A stretch of 64,000 nt of DNA, taken from the NCBI GenBank assembly GCA_009792885.1, contig WMCF01000059.1:3430920-3494919 (forward strand). The letters are read 5' to 3'. Under the pieces are notes generated by a model. The model was not told the origin of the DNA, searched no databases, and saw only the letters and a program-made list of their open reading frames with translations. The translations under genes and the position numbers were made by a program. Origin of the DNA: Eremophila alpestris peregrina (Eukaryota; Chordata; Aves; Passeriformes; Alaudidae). This document shows, one piece after another, positions 1 to 11,517 of the stretch (position 1 is its first letter; every line of letters begins with the position of its first letter).

Positions 1-220
1 GCCTTTACCTTGGCCATGGTGGTTGGAGCAGGGGCACAGAGCCCTGGGACACGGATCCCTTGCATGGACCCAGTGGGTGGATGCTTGGAGGTGCTGCCAG
101 CCCCGTGCGGGTGCGGCCGGTGACTGATGCGGCTGCAGCCAGAGCCCTGAATTTCACCGGGACTGCATCCTCGGGACAGCCCTGGAGCACCCAACACTTC
201 GGGATGGTGCTGGTGCTGTC

Positions 221-441
221 CCTCGGCAGCGGCCCCATTCCCTTGTCTGTACCGGCCCCGTTCCCGTGTCTGTACCGGTCCCGCTCCATTGTCTGTACTG
301 TTCCCATTGCCGTGTCTATACTGGCCCCGTTCCGTGTCTCCACCGGCCCCACTCTCCCGTGTCTGCACGGTTCCCGTTCCCGTGTCTGTACCGGCCCCAT
401 TCCCGTGTCTGCATCGTCCCCGTTCCCCGTGGGTTCTCACG
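221..441. repeat. 23-bp minisatellite, about nine degenerate copies
   Basis: The core tgtctgt (or a one-to-two-base variant) recurs at 244, 267, 290, 313, 335, 360, 383 and 406. The spacings are 23, 23, 23, 22, 25, 23 and 23, so the period is 23 bp. The unit is a tgtctgtaccggcccc core plus a variable ttcccg-like end. Because 23 is not a multiple of three and units carry indels, the open frames across it on both strands are by-products and not a coding repeat. Confidence 0.9.
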
Positions 442-640
442 GTGGCTCCGGTGACACCGGTGCCCCTTTCACGGGCAGAGTTCCCCCTCCCCAGCCTAGA
501 GACCCCCGGCTGCGGGGACTCTCCGGGTGCTCCGTGCGCGGGGCGGGCCCGGGGGTGTTGGAGGGGGCCTCGGTTTCCCTCCCTCCCTCTTTGGGAAAAA
601 CCGACCCGTTTGGTGCCTCTCCATCAAACGGAGAGAACTG
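442..640. promoter_or_regulatory. Short CpG-rich patch beside the minisatellite
   Basis: The sequence is GC-rich with several CpGs, densest at about 505-560 (gtgcgcggggcgggcccggg), including a GC-box-like ggggcggg. No TATA box, splice-bounded exon or coding similarity was seen. It may be a small CpG island, or simply the GC-rich flank of the minisatellite. Confidence 0.3.
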
Positions 641-2085
641 AACAAATACGATGGAGGTACAAAGTCAGGACGAACTGGGAATGACTGGAGGAGGACTGGA
701 GAGCTGGGTTTCCTCCCTGCTCCTGTCACTACTGATAGCAAGTTATGTGAGGTGGGCCCCCCAGGTACAGGTGTGCAGCCAGGGCTGGTTTGTCAAAGCA
801 AATCAGCATACATTTTGTAGGAAGTATTGATATTGGAGTGAGATTTAAGTTCCTCATGGAAATGCAGGCTTAAACTCCGCATTCAAACGCGTGAAGAAAT
901 GCTGGGTTGCTTTGGAGAGCTCCAAGGGCTGAAGAGGGAGCCCTGGAATGGCAGCAGGAGCACGGAGCTGGCGGGCAGCTGCTTGCAAAACTTTCCAGCC
1001 TCTTTGCTGCGTGCCCTTGTTCTCAGCAAGTCACTGGCTGAGTGCAGGGCTTCCTCCGGAGCAAAATAAAGGATCCTCGTAATCACCCTTGATTGGACAC
1101 TGCCTCACCACTAATGAGCTGATGTCCATGCCCCATCCTGACTGTGCCGCGCCTCCACAGTGCCCATCTCCCTGCAGGAATGCTGTCCTTGCTCTCCCTG
1201 CAGGAATGTTGTCCTTGCTCACCCCTGCGCCGCTCTCATCCCACCCTTCCAAAGCCAAGTGTTTTCAGTGGAGACATCGCTGGTGAAATTGCAGCTGTGG
1301 TCAAAGAGAGGGGAGAGATTTCCCCTTTAGCCGAGGTGCCAGTGACAGTCCTGTGTCGCACAATGCCACACCTCTGTCTCTCCGTGTGTGTCAGAGTTGA
1401 TCTGGGGCTGCAGCAGAGGAGCTCCTGGGGGCTCCCTGGAAAGGACAGAACAAGCTGGGGGTGCAGGAGAGTGGAGCTGCATGGGGGAAGATTCCTCTGA
1501 AGCAGAGAGGCAACTGTGCAAAGGGGCTCTGAGGAAGATGGGAAAAGCTTCTTGGTCTTAAAATATTCTTTTAGCTGTGCTCCCTGGCAGCACTGCACAG
1601 CCTGCAAGTGAGCTGGTGGAGCAGCCCCACCTCAGATTCCCCAGGATAAATGTTTCATCACACGGGCTGGTGCAGTTCAGTCCCCAGCTGTCCCCACGGC
1701 TGTCACCAGGAAGGTGCCTGCAGCTGGGTGCAGGTGCTGCAGCCCCTGCCCTTGGATGGCATCTCTCAACCCCGTGGATCTGGCTACCAGCCCCTGCGAG
1801 GGGCACAGGTGGCAGTGCTGGGGCTGAAGTTGTGCTCTCAATTTGCCCAGGCTGCTCCTCTTTCACCAAAAAGAAAATGGCACCGTGTTTCTTGTGCCTG
1901 CCAGGTTCCTCCCAGGGATGTGCTGGTGTGTCCAGCTGTCACTTTAGGAAAGAAATGGCGAGTCTGTCTCAGCAGAGGACACGTTGGCATGGAAAGGAAA
2001 TGAAAGTAGTGCCATGGCCACGTGTGGACGTCAGGAGCACACACACCCCTGCACCCTGCACAGGTCTGGAGAGATGTGACACATC
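641..2085. other. Unique non-coding DNA, nothing recognised
   Basis: No repeat family, RNA gene or splice-bounded exon was recognised. Open frames such as 1577-2248 (+) lack any known protein pattern and are treated as chance. A small direct repeat of 'ctccctgcaggaatg' lies near 1170-1210. Confidence 0.5.
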
Positions 2086-2136
2086 CTGCAGTGCCTTATC
2101 TTATCTTGCAGTGCCTTATCTTATCTTGCAGTGCCT
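2086..2136. repeat. 20-bp tandem duplication with clustered GATA motifs
   Basis: The 20-bp unit tgcagtgccttatcttatct is present twice, followed by a third partial copy. Each full unit holds two cttatc (GATAAG on the other strand), giving four GATA-type sites in about 50 bp. Confidence 0.85.
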
Positions 2137-2169
2137 GGAATACAGGTACATGGGGAGGCACTGGAAGGA

Positions 2170-2440
2170 TTGCCCAGGTATCCTAGGCTGGAAGGCGCTT
2201 CTGGAGGTCTCTTATCCACGTTCAAACAGGTCCATCTTGGGAGGCTGATCAGGATCTTGTCCAGTAGGTAAACTGGATAATCTTAGGACTATCTCTCAGA
2301 TTCCCTCATATTTTTCCCAATTTTTTCTAATATCAAATTGCAAATCCCTATGGTTCATCTTGTGCCCATCACCTCTCATCCTTCCCCTGCACAACTCCTA
2401 GGAGATGTTGGCTCCAGCTTCTCTACACCCTTCCAGTCAA
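2170..2440 (-). mobile_element. CR1 LINE fragment (old, diverged)
   Basis: It carries CR1 landmarks in antisense order: 'aggatcttgtccag', then 'ttttttctaat', then 'cttgtgcccatcacctctcat'. This is an older, diverged subfamily with no coding capacity left. Both borders are approximate. Confidence 0.65.
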
Positions 2441-4984
2441 TAGTTAAAGAGAGCAGTAACACTCCTCCATTCCTCCTTTTTTAGTGAAGGCTGATCAAAG
2501 CTGCTGGTGTGAGCAGTGTGTGGGACACGGGCAGAGCAGAGAGCACTGCCCTGTGGGAGAGGGGGAATGGAGACACTGCAGGGAAAGATGAAGGACACAG
2601 ACCTGGAGGGTGCCAGACACCAGCAGCTCCATGGCTCAAAGCTCAGCTGGAGGAGCCATCCCCCTTTCCCCAAGGCTCTCAGGTCTCCCCAGCCTCACAC
2701 AGGGGTCAGTTCTGCTGCTCTGTGCCCCATCCCCAGAAACACCAGTGCCTGCTGTGTTCTTGTCCCAGAGCCCTGCACTGTGGAGCCACTGCCTGCAGGG
2801 CTGTGCTCTGTCCTGGGAAACCAGCAGAGACCTGGGGCAGGACACAGCTGATGAGGCTCTCAGAGTGTTGCTGGCACAGGAAAAGCAGCAGGTCCTGGCT
2901 GCTCCCAGATATCACCAAGCATCTCATGAGGCTTCCCAGACAGAAAGCTTCTCATTCCCTACACTGCTTCCTTTGAGGAGAATGGGACCAGGAGCCTTCA
3001 GGGCTGTTCTCACCTTGCAGAAACATTTTGAGACACTGCCTGGAATTTAGCATCCCACTGGGAGCCTGGGGCCCTCCATCACCCACTCTTCTCCTCTGAG
3101 CTGCCCTCTGGAACCACACAGACCCCTGGCAGGGATGTTTTGAAGCTGAGCAGACACTTCCCAGCTCACACAATGCGGGATCCAGCAATGGGTAGAGTGA
3201 GGGAAAGATGCCTTTTTCTTGATATTTGCATTTCCTAAAGACCCACAGAGCTGCAGGTGGGTGAGGCAGCAGGTTTGAAGCTCAGTACATCACTGCTGCC
3301 TGGAGCAGTACGAGCAGCAGTGCTGAAGGCAGCTCCCCTCAGCCCAAACCCCTCCCCAAGTGCAACATCTGCCCCTTGGAGCATCCCCAGTGTAAGGACA
3401 GCCACCACAACCCCCTGAGATGGGGAGCACCCCAAGAGCTGCCACAGGACAGGACGTGTGGCTGTAGAGGGGACAGGATGTGTCCTGGGCAGGCACAACA
3501 GCTCTGGCTGTTGGATTTTTAAGATTAAGGCTTCCAAGGAGTCGGGGTCTCCTGCAGGGGTGGCAGGGACCCCTGTGTGCCTTTGGGACAGTCACACACT
3601 CTAGGGGGAAAGAGGGAGCAGCCAAAACTGCAGAGAGCACAGAGTCCCAGTGCAAAGTGTAAGTCAATCCCTCCTGGGGCCAATGCTGCCCTCCTGCCCC
3701 AGGTGATTTTGCACAGATCAGTGAATCACCATCCTCTGCCTGATGCTTGCCTGGTGCCAGGGCCCATCTACAGCTGCTTCTTCATGCCCTGGTCACCACA
3801 GCAGCCCCAGTGTTGCACCAGGACCCATCCAAACACACCACAAAGGTGCAGACTCACTGCCAGGCCCTTCCACTTCTCAGGCCATGATGGAGCCCAGGAA
3901 TACCAAATGCTGGCCAGCAGACTAGGGGCTGCTCTCAACCAAAGCAGGAGCAACAGGAAATGTTTATGGGCTTGGGGTTATGATAAGAGAGATAGAGCTG
4001 CTGAGGGGCACTTAAAGAGCTGAGTTCTGCACACTGCAGGGGATTCACAGGTTTATATTCACCATTTATCAACTTTGAGGAACTTCTTTTTCCCCCACAC
4101 TGAAAAAAACAGTGCTAACAAGGGTTTCCCACTTTCAGGGATTTGGGTTCCTTCAAAGGGACTCTACAAAGTCCATCTGTTGACTCCATACAGGCACTTC
4201 ATAGGGACACGGGTGTGCTCTGCATCCTTACGGCATCCTTACTGCATCCTTACTGCATCCTTGCCAGCAGGATCTCAGAGATTTTAAGTGCAGGCCACCT
4301 GGATTCAACTCCAATTGCCCAGCACCTCAATTACAACCCCAGGGTCTCCTGAGGGTGACAGTGGCTTTTTGCTGTGAAGGCTCCGGGGGGGGGAACATCT
4401 CCCAGCACTCCTGCATGACAACATTTTGGGAATGGGCTGGTCCAAACCAAGACCTGCCTGAGCCCCAGATTTCAGGGAGAGCTGTTGGCACTGAATCCAA
4501 GGCTCTGGCTCTTGCTTCCCTCTGGAGCAGCAGATGAGCCTAAGCAGAAACAGAAATTCCTGTCCTGTGCTCCCCAGCCTGCAAGGAGGAGAAAACCAAA
4601 CAGAAAATCTGGGATCAGGCACAGCTTGTGAGAGAAACTGAGCAGCAACAACGAAACAGCACAGCTCCTGAGCAAGTGTTTGCAAACGGCCTTTTGTGTC
4701 CTCTGGGCAAGGTGGAACTCCCAGCCCAGCAAGGGATGAAATGCCCTGGTCCCTTGGCCCACAGCAGGGCTCAGTGTGCCTTCATCCCTGCTCTGAGGAT
4801 GATGAGCACGATTCTGCAGGTGCTTCATGGCTGTGGGACTGGACTGGAGGGTCAGGGCAGAGCAGTGGAAAGCAAACTCCACAGCAAGCAGACAAAATAG
4901 AGGTGAGGGAGTCCAGATCAGAGGGTGGAGGGAGTGAAGGGTGGGTGAGAGTGCTCAGAGCAGAGCCAGAATTGCAGGACCATT
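2441..4984. other. Unique non-coding DNA with one short tandem repeat
   Basis: No gene was recognised. The stretch holds four 11-bp units at 4222-4265 (listed separately) and a nine-base G run near 4385. Open frames across 2500-3050 are overlapping chance frames without domain patterns. Confidence 0.5.
4222..4265. repeat. 11-bp tandem repeat, four copies
   Basis: The unit gcatccttact starts at 4222, 4233, 4244 and 4255. The first and last copies each carry small substitutions. Confidence 0.95.
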
Positions 4985-5370
4985 AATCACAGAGCCATGG
5001 AATAGTTTGGGATGGAAGGGACCTTAAAGATCACCTCATTCCACCTTCCACTATCCCAGGTTGTTCCAAGCACCATCCAACCTGACCCCAAACACTTCCT
5101 GGGATTCAGGGGCAGCCACAGCTTCTCTGGGCACCCTGTGCCAGGCCCTCCCCACCCTCACAGGGAAGAATTTCTTATGAACATATAATCTAAATTATTT
5201 GGGAAGCCATTCTCCCTTACCCTCTCATTATCTGCCCATGCAAGAAGTTGCTTTCCCTCTGTTCTTTAAGCCCCTTTTGGCACTAGAAGGGGCTCTAAGG
5301 TCTCCCCAGAGCCTTCTCTTCTCCAGGCTGAGCCTCAGACCTCTCAGCCTGCCTTAAGAGTGAAGTCAGT
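4985..5370 (-). mobile_element. CR1 LINE 3' fragment
   Basis: It starts with the CR1 3' end in antisense ('aatcacagagccatggaatagtt') and continues through 'ttggaaggg'-like, 'cagccacagcttctctgggc', 'cctcacagggaagaatttctt' and 'agccttctcttctccaggctga'. It is truncated on its 5' side, as is usual for CR1. No intact ORF remains. Confidence 0.92.
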
Positions 5371-6010
5371 CCTAGAGATGCCTGCAGAGCATGCTTTGTG
5401 GGATAGTTTTCCAAGCAATGGCTCATTTAATTGAAAAGGAAAAGCTTCATGAAAATGGGCAGTGTTAATGGGACTGTGAATGGTAGAAATGTAGTAACAA
5501 GTTCAATCAGGAGAGATTATTTCAATGTTTTCACTTCATGGTGTCTTTCTAAAAAAAAGCTTTCATTTACATATTTTCACCTGCTGGTGTTACATTTACC
5601 CATAGGCCATTTAATATTCACATTGCAGGACTTCCAGGTTATCAAAGCAAAGCATTTTGCTGTTTTTAAAAGACAGTTTATTGATCCTTTTTTGTTCTAT
5701 ATTAAATATTGACAAGCTGGCTCTTTGTTCTAGGTTCAGGGGAAAGGAAGTTCAGAAGTCTCTGAATTTCCAATGAGTTTCACGACATCTCTTCCCATTT
5801 CCTCCTGCTGCTGCATCTCCCAGGCCCCTTTTCTGCCATGGGCTCTGCTCCCTGTCTGCTCTTGATGTGATGAGGTAGAAACTCTTTGAGTCCAGCAGAG
5901 TTCACTTTTCCTGGCTGCTGTTTTCCCACTGTGGGGATTAAGGGGATGCTCTGGAGTAAACTGGTCCATGAACCAGGGTTGCATCCTCCCAGCCACAACA
6001 GGCAGCGCTG
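5371..6010. other. AT-rich unique DNA, nothing recognised
   Basis: The stretch is AT-rich and single-copy in appearance. The open frame at 5431-5712 (+) has no recognisable domain, splice context or repeat match. Confidence 0.45.
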
Positions 6011-6088
6011 CAGGTGACAATACTGCCAGGTGACAATACTGCCAGGTGACAATACTGCCAAGTGACAATGCTGTCAGGTGACAATGCA
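6011..6088. repeat. 16-bp tandem repeat carrying an E-box in each unit
   Basis: The unit aggtgacaatactgcc starts at 6012, 6028, 6044, 6060 (variant) and 6076 (partial). With the preceding base, each junction forms CAGGTG (CAAGTG in the fourth), an E-box of the type bound by ZEB/Snail and other factors. The array lies about 300 bp upstream of the CpG-rich block. Confidence 0.95.
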
Positions 6089-6240
6089 GAGGGCTATGCC
6101 TACACAGACATCACGGCTAAGACATCCCCAGGATCTCAGTTCAAAAGGGAAGACGCATCTCTTGTAGGGCTGGTGGGAAGTGGGAACAGGTATCTGGATG
6201 TCAGCAGGTGTCTGATTCTTGGTGGGGCACTTTCGGAGTA

Positions 6241-6305
6241 CCACAGAATCGTGGGATTTCTGAGCTGGGTGGGACCCACGAGAACCATTGAATCCGACTC
6301 CTGCA
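6241..6305 (-). mobile_element. CR1 LINE 3'-end remnant
   Basis: The sequence 'ccacagaatcgtgggatttctgagctgggtgggacccacgagaac' matches the last roughly 60 bp of a CR1 in antisense. No further CR1 sequence follows. Confidence 0.75.
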
Positions 6306-6379
6306 GGAGGGGAGGCACAGCACTGGAGCTGCAGGATCTGCCCCATCCCAAAGCCACCAGCTGGTGCCCAGGTCACTGC

Positions 6380-7330
6380 AGGAGCGGCAGCAGCCGAACT
6401 TTGCTGCACTTGCTGCGCTGGAGGCAGGGAGGGCTCAGGCGTGCGGCCGGGGAGCACAGGGGGAGCAGCACGGGGAGTCAGAGCCGGTGTTAGCAGAGCT
6501 GGGGCTGTGCCTGGGCTGGGCAGCAGTGACAGGCTGCCTCCTCCCTCCTCCTCCCCTCCGCAGGCCGCCCCCGGGACCCTCGGCTGGGTCTGGGGGAGAG
6601 CGGCGGCTCCTCTCGGACTCGGAGCGATGCCCCAGCGCCGTCCCTGCGCTCCGCTGCTGTTCCCTCCCTCCCAGCGGAGCCCGGCCGGGGGATGGAGGGA
6701 GCTGCTGCTCGCCGGCCGCATCCCTGGGCTCCAGCTCGCTCAGCACCATCCCGCTTTTCCTCTCCTCCAGCCCCGAGAGCCGCGGCACAGCCCGGCTCTC
6801 CGCAGAGTCCTTGCACCGCCCAGCCTCGCTCCCCCCGCCGCTCCCTGCCCGCCCCCCGGGCTAAGCAATATGCCACAGCCTCCCCTCTCTCCCGCCCTCT
6901 CTTGAAGAATAAGCTCATAAATCTGCCCGGGGCAACGAAAACACTGAGCTCATGGCCCTTAGATCTGTGTGGGAGGAGCTCTCGCTGGCGATTAAAGGAG
7001 TTTAAGGTTTGCTTTGAAAAGCTCTTTGATTCTGGTAGGGGCTGCGGTGCCAAAAGGCAGCGATGGGGCTGCGAATGCCTCTCCCCCCTCTGCACCTGCC
7101 TGGGTCAGGGAGCGCAGCAGCGTGGGGGAGGGAAGGGAAGGGAAGCGTTTCCCAGCTCCGTGCAGTGGGAGCTGAGGGACCCCTGTACCCCCTCTGCCCG
7201 CAGCAGGGCAGCGGCTCAGCCTGAGAACAGACACTCTGCCGGGATGCCGAGTGCCTCCGTGCCTGCAGAACACGGTGCAGATCCTCCTCGGGGAGCTGAG
7301 TCTCAGGCTCGGGGGTCCTGCCTGTGGGAC
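6380..7330. promoter_or_regulatory. CpG-island-like block, possible promoter
   Basis: CpG is frequent here while scarce in the flanks. The densest part is about 6550-6860 (for example ggagagcggcggctcctctcggactc split by further CpGs, and 'ccggccgggggatgg'). A calmer stretch at 6900-7035 contains cgattaaagg and a donor-like tctggtaggg, and a second GC-rich part runs to about 7330. Open frames on both strands are long only because of GC content. None has a signal peptide plus LRR N-cap or another domain that I recognise. It could be the promoter of a distal LGR6 first exon or of an unrelated non-coding transcript; the sequence does not decide between these. Confidence 0.45.
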
Positions 7331-8649
7331 CAAAGGGAGAGGAGCAGAGGTCAGGACAGGGATCACCAGCAGCGCTCTGAGAAGTGCTGGGAAGGGATGG
7401 GGCAGGAGTGTCAGTGCCGGGAGGAGTCTGGGGTCTTGGAGAAGGACTTGAGTTCAGTAGGAGCAGAAAAGATCAGAAACTGTCGTTGTGAGGAGCAGCA
7501 GGACCAAGCACAAGCATCGTGTTGAGCCCAGTGGAAACAGAGCCAGGCTCCAGCCCGTGTGGAGGCAGGAGCTGTGCCAGAATGGGGAGCAGGGGGAGGA
7601 TTCAGGGAAGCTCAGGTGGTGCCTCCAGTCCTGCAGGGATGCATCAAGGACCCAAAATGGCTCATGTAAAACCATTCCCAGCTGCACCAGCCCAGGCTTT
7701 GCCGGCAGTGATGAAGGAGGGCAGCTCCAGTCTCCTCCCCTCCATGGATGGACAGGTCATTCAAGCTATCCACAGCTCTGTGTCTCCCTTTGCCTTGTTT
7801 GCAGGCCTTCCTGTAGCTGTTCAAGCCCCTTTGAGGGATTTGCAAATGAAAAGCAGTCCCCATGGGGGTGGAGCACACCTGTAAAGGCAGGACCTGCTCA
7901 AGGGACACGCTGTCTCTTCTTGTGAGCAGCCACAGGTCCCACTACAAAGAGAGCCCGGGAGACAGGATGGTTTCCAGTGCTGAACATCCCCCTGAGGCAC
8001 CAATTAGGAACATTCCCTTCGTTCAAAGGGGAGCTGCAGCCCAGGCACCACGTGTCATCCCATCAGATGTGCCCCAGTGGGAACCGCAGGGGTGGAAGGG
8101 GAGCAGAAATGTGGCCTCCTCTGCAGGGGACACCAGGGGCATGAAGGTGTGGGGACAGCCCTGAAAGACTTTGTAATGTGACACTGAGCCCTGGAGGCCA
8201 TCAGCCCCTGGGATATTCCCCCAAACCCCTGCCAGTGATGCCACAGGCATGGGGTGCTGCTGGCAGTGTGACAGCATCAGGCATCTCAGGGACCTGCAGG
8301 ATCAGAAGGCACAAGTCACCTTCCCAAGGATGTTATCTGATGTGGGGATGGCTCTGGGTATTATTGCACCTTGAAACTTCGAGAGAATTCACCACTGTGG
8401 GCATTTCTCAACCTCAAAAAAGCAAATGTTCATCTTTGCATGAAACCTGCAGGAAAGACATTTGTACCTTCGGATAGAAATTCATCTTCTGTCCTTCCCA
8501 GAGAACACAAAAAAAAAAAAAATCTGGTTGGAGGAAACAATCTCTGCAGTTCTGCTTCATCCCTGGTTCTGCATCCCTGAAAGTGTCCCCACCAGCCCCT
8601 CAGTGCCTGGGGGCTGAAAATGGAAACAGCCACGGGAGCACTTCCTCTT
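7331..8649. other. Unique non-coding DNA
   Basis: No gene or repeat family was recognised. An A-run of about 13 lies near 8508-8522 without a retrocopy upstream. Confidence 0.45.
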
Positions 8650-9095
8650 AGAACCACAGAATCCCAGAATGGTTTGGTTTGGAAAGAACCTGAAAGCTCA
8701 TCCTGTTCTACCTGCCTGCCGTGAGCAGGGTCACCTTCCACTGTCCCAGGCTGCTCCAAGGCCCATCCAGCCTGGCCTTGGACACTGCCAGGGATCCAGG
8801 GGCAGCCACAGCTTCTCTGGACAACCTGAGCCAGAGCCTTCCCACCCTCACAGGGAAGGATTTCTTTCCAATATCCCAATATCTCTTGCAGTGCAAAGCC
8901 ATTCCCCCTTGTCCTGTTGCTTCAGGCCCTTGTTCAGAGTCCCTCTCCAGCTCTCCTGGAGCCCTTTTAGGCACTGAAAGGGGCTCTGAGGTCTCCCTGC
9001 AGCTTTCTCCAGGTGAACAGCCTGGCTCCAGAGCAGAGGGCTTCCAGCCCTGGGAGCAGCTCAGAGGCCTCCTCTGGGCTTGCTGCACTCCCCAG
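8650..9095 (-). mobile_element. CR1 LINE 3' fragment
   Basis: It starts with 'agaaccacagaatcccagaa' and 'tggtttggtttggaaag', followed by the full antisense CR1 3' series: 'caccttccactgtcccaggc', 'gcagccacagcttctctgga', 'ccctcacagggaaggatttc', 'gtccctctccagctctcctg' and 'ggcctcctctgggcttgctg'. It is 5'-truncated and non-coding. Confidence 0.93.
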
Positions 9096-9858
9096 GCAGC
9101 ACTGAGTCATCCCGGCTGAGAGCACAAACCAGGACTTCTGTGCTGCTCAGCTCGCTGCTCCCCAAGGAAGAATGAGATGCAGATCCACACAGCTGCACTC
9201 TGGCCTCCTTCTCCCTGGACACAGGGGCACAGGAATGGTCAGATATCATCCCAAGCTGTTGTCACAAGGCCCTGTCCCAAGAATGGAAGGTTGCCCCATC
9301 TACCAGAGGACAGAGATGTACCTTTAAGGGTCAGGTGTGTGGTATTGGCAGAACCAAAAGCACCACATCCAGGACAGGACCTTGATTATAGGTGCAGGTG
9401 AGGTTTGTATGCTGCACTAATTCCCTGTGGCAATGGTTAATGAGGTCCTCATGCACAGAGTGGTTTTATGTGTGCCCTGGAAACACCATGTGGGGCTTTC
9501 TAGAGCATGGAGCAGCCTTCCTATGCAGGCTGTGTGTAACTTCTCCTCAGCTCAGGGCCGAGCAGCAGGTTCCTGTGCTGCAGGTTGTGTTTGCAGCTGC
9601 GTCCTGTGCAGGGAAGTGCCTGCCAGTTCAGGTATTGTTGTGCTTTCATGTGGTGTAAGACAGCAGAAGATTTATTAGTGACAAAAGTATGAATGCTGGA
9701 AGCTGTGATTTATTGAAGAAGGGGGAGAGGAAATGTGTTGCAGCCCATGCTGGTTAGTGTGGTGTGTCTGAGGTGAGCTCGCACACGCCGTGAAAACCGC
9801 CCTGCTCCTCCTCTGAGGGCTGGGGCTCACCTGGGGGGGTGGCCCAAACCCTCTTCCA
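9096..9858. other. Unique non-coding DNA
   Basis: Nothing was recognised. Two 'gatttatt' motifs near 9670-9712 do not extend into an LTR that I can define. Confidence 0.4.
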
Positions 9859-9990
9859 GGGGTGGCCTGACACTGAGCATCTCACAGGTGCTCCAGGAAA
9901 AGGGGTGACCTGGCACTGCCCATCTCACAGGTGCTCTGAGGACAGGAGGTGACCTGACACTGACCATCTCACAGGTGCTCCAAGAAAAGG
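9859..9990. repeat. About 43-bp tandem repeat, three copies
   Basis: The shared core catctcacaggtgctc starts at 9878, 9921 and 9965 (spacings 43 and 44). It is preceded each time by a 'gtgacctgacactg'-like segment. Each copy contains one CAGGTG E-box. Confidence 0.9.
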
Positions 9991-11451
9991 CTTTCTCCAG
10001 GGTGAAGGGACACAAGCACTCAGACTTTTGGGAACAGACAGGTGTCCCACAAGCTTTGGCTCCCTTGTGTGGCATAGGGAGAAACAAAGGACAGTGCAGA
10101 ACAAGGAACAGATTTCTAGCTCTGTCCCAGCCTTATGGTTGACCCCAAAGCCCTTTTTTTTTTCCCTGTGCCTCAGTTTCTCTATCTTTAAAGCACTACT
10201 AATAAACCCCTCCCAACGTGCTGTGAGATCAATTGATCAAACCAGTGCTCTGGAAGAGCTGGAGACTCTCTGCATTTTCCAGCCACATGTCTGGACCTCT
10301 CAAGCTAAAATACCTTTTAAAAGTTTATTAAAAAGTTCTTGAGCTTTCCTTTTGTTCCCCCACCACATGAAGAAAAGCACCAGTGAACTCTCAGATTTAG
10401 TGCCTGCCTTTCATGTCCGCTGACCTCATCCCTTCTCACTCACAGAGCAGCCACAAGTCAGAGCAGCTACTGGAACACTCCTCACAGCCACAGGCAGCAG
10501 CTGCTCAAAGCTCGTGGGCAGGACTGGAGGGCTCCACAGAGGAAGTGAACCCAGATGGGAAATGTCAGCTTGGCCAGAGGTGCTGCAAAAACCCAATTCT
10601 GTTTTCTGTAGGAAGCTCCGTTACTTTCAGCACGATTCTTCCTGAAGGGATGGGGGTAAATAACAGCCAGTTCAGCTCTTTGCTGAACCAAAAAAGGAGG
10701 GAAAAGGCTGGCTCAGGTTAAACAAAGAGGGATGTTCTCTTCAGGTTTCCCAGGCAATTAAAACTAAACCAAACCAAAACACAACATGTTCTCTCTGACT
10801 ATCCCCATAACATTTTGCTTTGACCCAAAACAGAGTGCTTTTTTTTCTTTGAGTCACCTGAAAATCTTCAAATCCTTTAAAAAAAAAAAAGCTCTTACAA
10901 TGAAAAATCTCACCATTTCCCCCCATGCCCCACTGTTTTTTTTAGTGGAACATAATTTTTCTGTGAACTTACTTCTGACCAAAACGCTGTGGGTTCTACC
11001 TTGCCTGGAAGTCACAGTCATCCCGAGGAGCTTGTGCTGTCACTTGCTTTTCCTTTCAACACCATTTCTGTCTTTTCACCTCCCACTGCACAGACACAAA
11101 GCTCTCCTGGGAGCATCACCCTCGTCCCAGGGCTGTGCTGAGTTCCCAGGGAGACTAAAGAGGGGCTGGGAGAGGGAAGGAAAGAATCCATGAAGGCTTT
11201 TTTCAGCTTCAGAGAGATCCTCTGGCTCTCCTGACTACCTCTGGCTACTGCCAAGGCACCTTTGAAACACCTTTGAAACATCTCCAGCATGTTGGGCATC
11301 ATGACTGGGCTGGAGGGGAAATCCACATTCCCTTTGAAGTCTGGATACTTGAACAGTCTTAGAATTATAGGGCTGTAATATACAGGAATGTGTGGGGCTG
11401 TAATTGTGACTTAGATCCTTGGATGAAAGGTGCTATGTACATACAAAAGGC
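9991..11451. other. Unique non-coding DNA with poly-A/T runs
   Basis: No gene was recognised. Homopolymer runs occur near 10155 (T) and 10880 (A). Open frames lack domain similarity. Confidence 0.4.
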
Positions 11452-11517
11452 ATTATCATTATTGCTACTATTATTACTATTATTATTACTATTATTATTG
11501 CTATTATTATTATTATA
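11452..11517. repeat. (ATT)n microsatellite, imperfect
   Basis: About 66 bp of ATT units are interrupted by single-base changes (tac, tgc, atc variants). It accounts for the Asn-rich and Ile-rich frames seen on the minus strand. Confidence 0.95.

Noticed and set aside
221..441. CRISPR array
   Set aside because: Units are head-to-tail 23-bp minisatellite copies without unique spacers, in a vertebrate genome.
6288..7525. Pro/Ala/Arg-rich frames in the CpG block as a possible LGR6 exon 1
   Set aside because: No hydrophobic signal peptide followed by the LRR N-cap cysteines, and no frame ending in the required split Leu codon before a donor.
8669..9119. Several frames of over 100 codons at 8.7-9.1 kb
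   Set aside because: They come from CR1 3' sequence; similar peptides recur at other CR1 copies in the window.
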